Program-made: the position numbers and the translations under genes
Notes under the pieces: model-generated
What the model was told of the DNA's origin: nothing
What the model saw: only the letters and a program-made list of their open reading frames with translations
Databases searched by the model: none
Assembly: GCA_017617145.1 (NCBI GenBank)
Contig: JAFZWX010000106.1
Location: 1-36,372, forward strand
DNA: 36,372 nt
Direction: 5' to 3'
Source of the DNA: Treponema sp.
Lineage (GTDB): Bacteria; Spirochaetota; Spirochaetia; Treponematales; Treponemataceae
Part shown: in pieces, positions 1 through 5,176 of the stretch
How positions within the stretch are numbered: position 1 is the stretch's first letter
Layout: each line of letters starts with the position of its first letter

Positions 1-91
1 TAAGCGGGTCATTCCAATAATAGTACCACTTATGTACGGTTTTACCCTTAGATTGTACGGCTTTTTTGAAAAGATGATAATTTGAATCCAT
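1..91 (-). CDS. Probable tyrosine integrase, N-terminal fragment cut by window edge
   Basis: An ATG at 91 opens a frame that runs off the window after 30 codons. A strong ribosome-binding site (GGAGG, 5 bases before the ATG) supports the start. The visible peptide begins MDSNYHLFKKAV and includes a KGKTVHKWYYYW stretch, the usual look of the N-terminal arm-binding part of phage-type tyrosine recombinases. The catalytic domain is outside the window, so the family call rests on this short pattern and on context: the gene lies directly beyond the 3' end of a tRNA, the classic place for an element integrase. It could instead be another small DNA-binding protein. Confidence 0.5.
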   Translation of the reverse strand, partial: MDSNYHLFKKAVQSKGKTVHKWYYYWNDPL

Positions 92-118
92 CGTAACCTC
101 CAGTTTTTTTGTAAGCGA

Positions 119-138
119 TTAACATTTGCTTAACATTT
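119..138. repeat. Two direct copies of a 9-base word near integrase start
   Basis: TTAACATTT occurs at 119-127 and again at 130-138, separated by GC. The pair sits between the tRNA and the integrase start, where arm-type binding sites of integrases or excisionases are often found. That role is inference; only the repeat is seen. Confidence 0.4.
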
Positions 139-183
139 TCAAACCCTGAAAGTCAGATGATTGTGTAAATGCTTGTATTATAA

Positions 184-215
184 GGATTTAGCACATATCC
201 CCTTATGCTAAAACC
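184..215. repeat. Inverted repeat abutting the tRNA 3' end
   Basis: GGATTTAGCA (184-193) and TGCTAAAACC (206-215) are inverted copies with one mismatch and a 12-base loop. The right arm ends two bases from the tRNA-like gene. It may be part of a recombination site or a weak tRNA terminator; no T-run follows it. Confidence 0.45.
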
Positions 216-216
216 T

Positions 217-288
217 ATTGGTCTCTAGACTTGAACCAAGGACCAAAGGATTATGAGTCCTCTGCTCTAACCACTGAGCTAATGGCCC
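217..288 (-). tRNA. CAT-anticodon tRNA (Met/Ile2 type) with unpaired acceptor stem; probably disrupted
   Basis: Read on the minus strand, the 5' part is a textbook tRNA: a GCTC/GAGC D-stem, an anticodon stem GAGGA/TCCTT with loop CTCATAA (anticodon CAT), a variable loop TGGTC, and a T-loop TTCAAGT. The 3' part fails. The T-stem CTTGG faces CTAGA, with one mismatch and two wobbles. The acceptor GGGCCAT faces GACCAAT, with wobbles only at its two ends and no Watson-Crick pair. A promoter lies just upstream. The pattern suggests that the genuine 3' end was replaced by foreign DNA, in keeping with the integrase fragment beyond it. Whether it is Met or lysidine-modified Ile cannot be told. Confidence 0.65.
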
Positions 289-298
289 GAATAAGTTG

Positions 299-327
299 AT
301 ATTATCATAAAATGGGGGGCTTGGCAA
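299..327 (-). promoter_or_regulatory. Promoter for the CAT tRNA
   Basis: On the minus strand, TTGCCA (327-322), a 17-base spacer and TAATAT (304-299) form a good sigma-70 type promoter. The tRNA 5' end begins ten bases downstream. The spacer holds a run of six C, a possible slippage site. Confidence 0.55.
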
Positions 328-347
328 TATAGGGGAATTTTGCACTC

Positions 348-560
348 CTAATAATGCGGTGGCTTTCTATTAGGAATATCACCTTCCATCGTATCTGACA
401 TTTCGCGGATTTTATCAGACATTAATTTGATTTCTTTTTGCAGCTTATCAATAGTTTTAGCCTGGTCAACTGCAACATTCTGAATCTGGTTTACAAAGTC
501 TTCCATGTAAGCAAGCTTCATTTCAATTGCAGTCAGGCGGTTGTCGGTTTTATTTTCCAT
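348..560 (-). CDS. slyX: SlyX family protein
   Basis: This is a 70-residue protein, the usual SlyX size. It is almost entirely a predicted coiled coil with heptad-like spacing (NRLTAIEMKLAYMEDFVNQI, then VDQAKTIDKLQKEIKLMSDKI) and ends in the PPHY tail typical of SlyX. The molecular role of SlyX is not settled; it takes its name from a locus near slyD in enterobacteria. Its ATG overlaps the end of the preceding gene by 11 bases, which suggests translational coupling as the last gene of a small operon. The CAT tRNA follows with its own promoter. Confidence 0.82.
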   Translation of the reverse strand: MENKTDNRLTAIEMKLAYMEDFVNQIQNVAVDQAKTIDKLQKEIKLMSDKIREMSDTMEGDIPNRKPPHY

Positions 561-954
561 ATTTCTCGTCTAGTTCCTTTAATCTTGTTAGCCACCTATC
601 CATTGTACCTTTTTCAATGTACTTACTAATAATTCCTTCGCAAAATCTTTCGCCACGAATAACAGCAAACATCATATATAAAATCATATCACCATTAAGC
701 TTAGAAATGTCTACCTTGTAATAATCATCGCCATATTTTTGGTTTATTTCTCTAAGCACTTCACCATAATCTTTACCGCCGTTTGGAACAACTTCGTACA
801 TTTTAGAAATAAACTCTTCTGTTGTTTCATCGTAATCAATCCAACAGGCAATATACGGATGCTCTGCAGAACCATCGCCTTGATTCTTAGGTTGCTGCCA
901 ATGGCCTGGTGTGAGTTTTCCTAGATATGATGTTATTTGTTCGTATATACTCAC
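550..954 (-). CDS. DUF6508-like protein
   Basis: The protein has 134 residues and no signal peptide or membrane segment. A conserved-looking C-terminal block (MILYMMFAVIRGERFCEG, then a run ending in WLTRLKEL) and an aromatic N-terminal half (HPYIACWIDYDE) fit what I recall of DUF6508, a family without known function. The start is awkward: the GTG at 954 lies directly against the GGA of the Shine-Dalgarno sequence, with no spacing. The AAGGAG is better placed for the ATA codon two codons later, and no ATG is near. The FliL-like gene ends 10 bases upstream, so they probably share a transcript. Confidence 0.6.
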   Translation of the reverse strand: MSIYEQITSYLGKLTPGHWQQPKNQGDGSAEHPYIACWIDYDETTEEFISKMYEVVPNGGKDYGEVLREINQKYGDDYYKVDISKLNGDMILYMMFAVIRGERFCEGIISKYIEKGTMDRWLTRLKELDEKYGK

Positions 955-964
955 TCCTTTTTTA

Positions 965-1657
965 TTAACCTATGACATCCAATTGATCAAATGTGATATC
1001 CCTTATTTTACTACCAGAAAGGACTTTATCATTTATTCCATTTCTTATTTCCATCTTAAGTTTTTCTTCATTATCAGGATTTGTTATTTCTTCTTTTGAT
1101 TTTCCTCTGAAATATCTTCTTAGAAAATCTTTTAATTCTACAATCCGTGAAGTTATTTCTGTTGCTGTACCTTTATCATCTTTTTTATAACCAAGAAATA
1201 CATTTACACGAACTGTCGCTCCATCATTTGTAGTCGTCTGTATAACTCCTATTGATTTATACCAATCATAAACTTCTCTTTGTCCTTGGTATTCTTCTGC
1301 TGAAACACTCGGATTATAAGCTTTTGGAGCTACATTTTTTGTTATAATTGAGAACAGGTATTCATATATAAATTCATCATAATCTTCTGAATCTAAATCC
1401 TGTTTTTCACAGACTCCATGTACATAACCAAGATTATAAGCTTCAGCATCTTTGACAAAGTCCATTTTATCATCTTCATCAGGAATCTTTTTTAATGAAT
1501 CTGATAGTCCCTCTATAGAATATTTATTGTCAAACTTTTTATTGTTATATCCGTCATTATAACCTATTGAATAGTAATCAAGTTTTTTGATTTGGGCAGC
1601 TAATAAAATGACAGTGTATAAAAAAAATATAAAACTGAAAACAATTTTCTTTGACAT
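965..1657 (-). CDS. Secreted or membrane-anchored protein with FliL-like C-terminal domain
   Basis: The 230-residue protein starts with a signal peptide or single membrane anchor (residues about 1-22, KKIVFSFIFFLYTVILLAA). The N-terminal half carries two related GY-rich motifs (YSIGYNDGYNN and YNLGYVHGV). Residues about 148-230 resemble the periplasmic domain of FliL: VRVNVFLGY, acidic turn, then a long helix with LKDFLRRYFRGKS and a closing IRDITFDQLDVIG. FliL is a stator-associated flagellar protein, but this gene is not among flagellar genes and carries an extra N-terminal region, so I do not call it fliL. AGAGGGAG before the ATG is a clear ribosome-binding site. It follows the nuclease-like gene by 20 bases. 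Confidence 0.65.
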   Translation of the reverse strand: MSKKIVFSFIFFLYTVILLAAQIKKLDYYSIGYNDGYNNKKFDNKYSIEGLSDSLKKIPDEDDKMDFVKDAEAYNLGYVHGVCEKQDLDSEDYDEFIYEYLFSIITKNVAPKAYNPSVSAEEYQGQREVYDWYKSIGVIQTTTNDGATVRVNVFLGYKKDDKGTATEITSRIVELKDFLRRYFRGKSKEEITNPDNEEKLKMEIRNGINDKVLSGSKIRDITFDQLDVIG

Positions 1658-1677
1658 ATTCTCCCTCTTTAGGATTA

Positions 1678-2322
1678 TTATATTCCCATTGTTTTTTTTA
1701 TATTATCAACAGTTTCATCTAATTTTTGATTTACTTCTGATGTTGTATATCGTAATACTGTATATCCCAAATTCTGTAATTCCCTATCAATACTTCGATC
1801 TCTAACAGCTTGATATTCTGTTCTTTCATGATATGTATGACCGTCTGTATAAATACATATTTTCTTATTTTCTGTTTCAACATAAAAATCTGGAAGTGTT
1901 AATATTTTATCTGGATCTACAGGTTCAGGATAATGAACTACTGAACCATCCTTATTAATTCTTAATTGTAATTCAGTTTTGATATTATTTCTTGTTAATG
2001 CTTTTAATAAAGATTGCTCTAAAGGACTTTCACAAACTTTAATACATCTGTAGCATTCTTTCATTTTTAAATCACAATCTCTACACTCACGATATCTATT
2101 AATCTTCTCATCAATATCACGAGCATCCTGTACCGAACAATTAAATGTTTCCATTATTTTCTTATAACCAAGAACAGTTATGATATCGTCTAAAAGTTCA
2201 TTCATTTCACTTTCTGAAAGCTTTCTTTCAAGAGATAAATCACTGTCAAAAGGGATTACTAATTTATAATTATCAAAACTCATAGCCGAGCCCTTTTCAC
2301 AAACATCAACTTTGACTTTCAT
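1678..2322 (-). CDS. PD-(D/E)XK nuclease-like protein (DUF559/Vsr-like) with Cys-rich motif
   Basis: In this 214-residue protein the C-terminal part (about 98-214) follows the DUF559/Vsr-like nuclease pattern: SPLEQSLLKAL, then LPDFYV (Asp145), CIYTDGHTYHE (Asp160), then DRELQNLGYTVLRYTTSEV. The Glu usually found two residues before the DG Asp is Tyr158, so catalysis is uncertain; the CIYTDG form recalls nuclease-like tails of some helicases. Before it lie Cys80, Cys83, Cys90, Cys93 and Cys97, a plausible zinc site. The N-terminal 75 residues are not recognised. An AAAGGAG site precedes the ATG and a promoter lies upstream. It heads the four-gene operon ending with slyX. Roles in DNA repair or defence are inference. 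Confidence 0.6.
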   Translation of the reverse strand: MKVKVDVCEKGSAMSFDNYKLVIPFDSDLSLERKLSESEMNELLDDIITVLGYKKIMETFNCSVQDARDIDEKINRYRECRDCDLKMKECYRCIKVCESPLEQSLLKALTRNNIKTELQLRINKDGSVVHYPEPVDPDKILTLPDFYVETENKKICIYTDGHTYHERTEYQAVRDRSIDRELQNLGYTVLRYTTSEVNQKLDETVDNIKKTMGI

Positions 2323-2365
2323 TTTGTTTTAACTCCTTTAAATTGAATTTTTATTATTTTAAGAA

Positions 2366-2393
2366 TATATACAGTTTAGATTATAAACGACAA
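2366..2393 (-). promoter_or_regulatory. Candidate promoter of the nuclease-to-slyX operon
   Basis: On the minus strand, TTGTCG (2393-2388), a 16-base spacer and TATATA (2371-2366) lie about 45 bases upstream of the nuclease-like ATG. The surroundings are very AT-rich, so other hexamers are possible. Confidence 0.35.
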
Positions 2394-2463
2394 AATTATA
2401 AAAATCCACTTTTTCTGGATCATATAAAAATATGTTCTTTTTCATAATTAAATGAACTTCAAT

Positions 2464-2512
2464 CCCTGCACAAGATTGCACACGACTTTTATGTGTGCAA
2501 CATTGTGCAGGG
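2464..2512. repeat. Long hairpin with 20-base arms
   Basis: The arms at 2464-2483 and 2493-2512 are inverted copies matching at 18 of 20 positions, around a 9-base loop. The outer part CCCTGCACAA pairs with TTGTGCAGGG and the inner TTGCACAC with GTGTGCAA. No T-run follows on either strand, so a plain terminator is unlikely. Shorter related palindromes lie at 2613-2626. This looks like a decayed mobile or REP-like structure in the gene-poor stretch between the regulator remnant and the nuclease-like gene. Confidence 0.6.
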
Positions 2513-2612
2513 TTTTGTGGCAAGAGTAATTCAAAAGCAGTTTCCAAAGGCGGCTAGCCTTTGCTTTATGAAATATCGAAGGGGACAAGTTTCCTCGCAA
2601 GGTTTTAAGTGT

Positions 2613-2626
2613 GTGCAAGGTTGCAC
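2613..2626. repeat. Short palindrome sharing the GTGCAA word
   Basis: GTGCAA, two G, then TTGCAC form a perfect 6-base palindrome. It uses the same word as the long hairpin 100 bases to its left, which suggests common descent. Confidence 0.35.
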
Positions 2627-2744
2627 TAAAAGATTTCTTTATAATATGTGATTGATTCTGTAAGACTTTTAATATATCAATCTTTTTTGCAATTTCAAGT
2701 TCGGCCTCAACGGCTTGCTGTAATCCAACAAACCACTGTTGTTT

Positions 2745-2772
2745 GTTACCAAAATTGTATAGTTTTGGTAAC
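2745..2772. repeat. Perfect 10-base inverted repeat after the regulator remnant
   Basis: GTTACCAAAA (2745-2754) and TTTTGGTAAC (2763-2772) are exact inverted copies around an 8-base loop. The hairpin lies immediately after the stop codon (2774-2776) of the AlbA_2-type remnant on the minus strand. It could have been the terminator of that gene or an element end. Confidence 0.5.
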
Positions 2773-2773
2773 A

Positions 2774-3609
2774 CTATTTTACTTTATAAGCTTGATTTGG
2801 AGTATTAGGTCTATCTGGATACAAAAGAGATAGGTCTGTGCCCAACATTTCAGAAAGAATTTCCTTTCGTAAATATTCTTCGCTCTTATTTAAAATACCT
2901 GCAAGTTCTTTTCGTGTTCTTGGTTTTATTTTACAAAGTTCAATAATAATGGATTTTATCTCATTTTGCGAAACTTTCTTACCAAATTTTGAGATTCGTT
3001 CTTTTATATCGTCTGGAATATCTACTTGGGAGGTTTACTTGGGAGGTTTCGTCTGAAACTGGAATGTTTCCCGCATCCCAAGAAAACTCATCATTCAAAG
3101 GAACAGTAATTCTAAATACATCGCTTTCATCAAAAACAGGATCTGTCCCCGAGTATTTTTCTGAATACATAAATAACTTTCTAACACCAGAACCAAGCTT
3201 ATCGGAATAACCGATATTTCTAAAGAAATTAGCAATAATAGGGTTCTTTGGATATAGTATTACATTTTCTGGAGTAATTAAGCCATCTTTTTTAGCACGA
3301 TTTGCATTTTCGACAAACATCTTGTCTTTTTCTATTACAAATCTAGCCTAAAAGCATAACCGCAGCAAGATTGAAGCCTTGTTGACCTGTAACTCTATCT
3401 TCTGTAAAAAGTCTGGCTTTAACCTCTTTTTCTACTGATGTAGGTTTATATTCCTTATTCTTTCTTTTTGTCTGGAAATACTTTGCCACAAACTTAAAAT
3501 CACTCTTGAACATATCAATTGTCAGGAGCTTTTGTGAGGATTTTGCATTAAGTAATTCATTATGCTTTACCTCCGCCTCAATTATAATTCCAGGTCGAAG
3601 ATAAATCAT
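2774..3609 (-). pseudogene. Broken AlbA_2/RecG-like ATP-binding regulator
   Basis: Three pieces of one protein type lie in order. 3609-3343 ends with TEDRVTGQQGFNLAAVMLLG, the junction after the AlbA_2 domain. 3346-3050 carries IEKDKMFVENANR and YPKNPIIANFFRNIGYSDKLGSGVRKL, the hallmark of the HATPase_c_4 part. 3050-2774 reads SQVDIPDDIKERISKFGKKV, then a winged-helix-like tail. Intact relatives of roughly 480 residues have about 120-130 more residues between the first two pieces, so an internal deletion plus frame change is inferred. The second break is a 13-base tandem duplication. The N-terminal AlbA_2 domain is largely missing, so the gene is almost certainly non-functional. Confidence 0.75.
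3024..3049. repeat. 13-base tandem duplication that shifts the frame
   Basis: The 13-base unit ACTTGGGAGGTTT stands twice, at 3024-3036 and 3037-3049. Thirteen is not a multiple of three. Removing one copy restores an uninterrupted reading from SDETSQV straight into DIPDDIKERI of the regulator tail. Confidence 0.85.
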
Positions 3610-3616
3610 TAAACTA

Positions 3617-3728
3617 TTACTTTAATTTCTCAGGCTTTCGTAAACCTTGTCGAGTATATTCAACAAATACTGTGCTATATTGTCTTGTATAATCGACAAA
3701 ATTGGATAAGTCAATTGGAATATAAGTT
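3617..3728 (-). other. Coding-like remnant between mnmE and the regulator remnant
   Basis: Directly after the mnmE stop, a frame without a start codon reads TYIPIDLSNFVDYTRQY, then VFVEYTRQGLRKPEKLK and a stop at 3617-3619. It looks like the C-terminus of a real protein but is not recognised. It probably belongs to the decayed insertion that occupies 3610-2323. No terminator for mnmE is visible here. Confidence 0.3.
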
Positions 3729-5174
3729 CTACTTTCCTACGCAGAAATTAGCAAAAATAGAACCAAGAACATCGTCTGGGGTTATGGCACCGGTTACTTC
3801 GGCAAGGGAATCTAAGGCGTCTTCGAGATCCTGGACTACGGCATCGAGAGAATAATTGTCGGCGGCTGTGGCAAGGGCGTGCTTTGTGCATTCAAGGGCT
3901 TCGGAAACAGCGTCTTTCTGGCGGGCGGAACCAAGGCCTGCCTGAGTACGCTCTGTTGAAAGACCGTGTTTTAAGATGGTTTCGATTTGGGTGAAGAGGT
4001 CTGAAAGGCCGGTGCCGGTTTTGGCGGAGATGGAGCAGACAAGAGATTGTCGGGTCAAGCCCGACAATGACACACTTTCATTACTCGACAATGACACACT
4101 TATGTCATTCCCCGGCTTGACCGGGGAATCCATGTCTATCTTTGTCCAAACAACAATAAGTGGCACGGTGCAGGTTTCTATAAATTCCTTGTCTTCGTCA
4201 TTCATGCCTTCTACGGAATCTATTAAATACAAAACGACGTCTGCATCGTGGACGAGGTTGCGGCTTATTTCTACGCCTTTGGCTTCTATTACATCATCTG
4301 TCTGGCGAAGACCTGCGGTGTCGAACAGGCGCACTGGTATTCCGTTTATGCCGGCCCAGCTTTCGAGCCAGTCGCGGGTGGTGCCTTCTATGTCGCTTAC
4401 AATGGCACGCTCTTCTTTTAGGATTGCGTTAAAAAGCGAAGATTTTCCGGCGTTAGTGCGGCCTGCCAATACTACGCGGGCTCCGTCCTGGTAAAGTTTT
4501 TCGCCCTGCCAGGAGGCTTCAAGCGAAGAAAGTCGTTCAACTGCCTTCTCTAAATCTGCTTTATCAAAGGTGTCGGCAATTGTTTCTTCATCTTCGGGAT
4601 ATTCAATTTCTACTTCAATTGCGGCAAGTGTGTCTACCAGAAGTTTTTTTATTGAATCAATTTCGGCATAAAGAGAGCCTGCAAGTCGACCGGCGGCGTG
4701 ACTTCTGGAATCATCGGTGTGGCTGTCTATAATTTCACGAACTGCTTCGGCTTTGGTTAAATCTGTTTTGCCGTTTATGTAGGCACGGAAGGTGTACTCT
4801 CCTCTGTTTGCCTGACGGAAGCCGGAACGCAGCATAAGATTTTGTATTGCAGTTACAACAGAAGGACCACCGTGGCAGAATATTTCGACCATGTCTTCGC
4901 CGGTGTAGGATTTTGGAGAGCGGTAGACGGCGCACATGACTTCGTCGATCTTTTGAACGTGGATTGCTTCGCCTTCGGCTCGCAATGACGTAATCCAGCC
5001 ATAGACAATTGTGTTGCCTTTTGCTTCTAACAGGGCGCGGGGGCGGGAAAAGACTTTGCTGACCAATTCAATGCAACCTTTGCCACTAACCCGCACTATT
5101 CCTAAAGCTGCGGGTGCCAATGCTGTTGCAATTGAGGAAATTGGTTCATCAGGTGTGTACTGGTCCAGTGCCAT
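3729..5174 (-). CDS. mnmE: tRNA modification GTPase MnmE (TrmE)
   Basis: MnmE works with MnmG to make the 5-(carboxymethyl)aminomethyl group on wobble uridine 34 of certain tRNAs. The 481 residues show the N-terminal folate-binding domain (SSIATALAPAALGIVRVSG), the RGEYTFRAY motif, and the G domain: GRTNAGKSS at 238-246, EGTTRD 263-268, DTAG 285-288, TKID 344-347 (TKxD instead of NKxD) and SAKTG 382-386. The catalytic tail FCVGK closes the protein. Odd: residues about 349-378, between TKID and SAKTG, are an insert built from palindromic repeats (VKPGND and LSGLTRQSL) that remain in frame. The gene starts 2 bases after the DUF4015 stop, so the two are likely co-transcribed. Confidence 0.97.
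   Translation of the reverse strand: MALDQYTPDEPISSIATALAPAALGIVRVSGKGCIELVSKVFSRPRALLEAKGNTIVYGWITSLRAEGEAIHVQKIDEVMCAVYRSPKSYTGEDMVEIFCHGGPSVVTAIQNLMLRSGFRQANRGEYTFRAYINGKTDLTKAEAVREIIDSHTDDSRSHAAGRLAGSLYAEIDSIKKLLVDTLAAIEVEIEYPEDEETIADTFDKADLEKAVERLSSLEASWQGEKLYQDGARVVLAGRTNAGKSSLFNAILKEERAIVSDIEGTTRDWLESWAGINGIPVRLFDTAGLRQTDDVIEAKGVEISRNLVHDADVVLYLIDSVEGMNDEDKEFIETCTVPLIVVWTKIDMDSPVKPGNDISVSLSSNESVSLSGLTRQSLVCSISAKTGTGLSDLFTQIETILKHGLSTERTQAGLGSARQKDAVSEALECTKHALATAADNYSLDAVVQDLEDALDSLAEVTGAITPDDVLGSIFANFCVGK
4045..4071. repeat. Palindromic repeat copy A, inside mnmE
   Basis: The stem TTGTCGGG (4047-4054) pairs with CCCGACAA (4060-4067) around TCAAG, and a GAC follows. The core is the same as the copies at 18396 and 19366. 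It encodes LSGLTRQSL on the minus strand in mnmE. Confidence 0.85.
4062..4101. repeat. 24-base direct repeat beside the palindrome in mnmE
   Basis: CGACAATGACACACTT stands at 4062-4077 and 4086-4101, a 24-base offset that keeps the reading frame. The second copy includes part of the palindromic element only. Confidence 0.7.
4104..4131. repeat. Palindromic repeat copy B, inside mnmE, inverted to copy A
   Basis: ATTCCCCGG (4107-4115), loop CTTGA and CCGGGGAAT (4121-4129) form a perfect 9-base stem. It is the inverted, base-compensated version of copy A and encodes DSPVKPGND in mnmE. Confidence 0.85.
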
Positions 5175-5176
5175 AC

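Larger units (their letters stand above)
2448..2774 (-). other. Unrecognised open stretch of 108 codons in decayed region
   Basis: A GTG-initiated frame begins where the regulator remnant stops. Its first part reads like real protein (QQWFVGLQQAVEAELEIAKK), but I recognise no family. From about residue 50 the frame runs through the GTGCAA palindrome and the long hairpin, where coding is unlikely. No convincing ribosome-binding site is seen. It may be the tail of a lost gene joined to non-coding DNA. The rest of 2323-2773 holds only hairpins and AT-rich sequence. Confidence 0.25.

Noticed and set aside
2359..2547. 62-codon minus-strand frame as a gene
   Set aside because: It runs through the long hairpin and contains no recognisable protein pattern or ribosome-binding site.
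3976..4494. 172-codon plus-strand frame opposite mnmE
   Set aside because: It is antisense to the conserved G domain of mnmE and arises from that gene's codon pattern.
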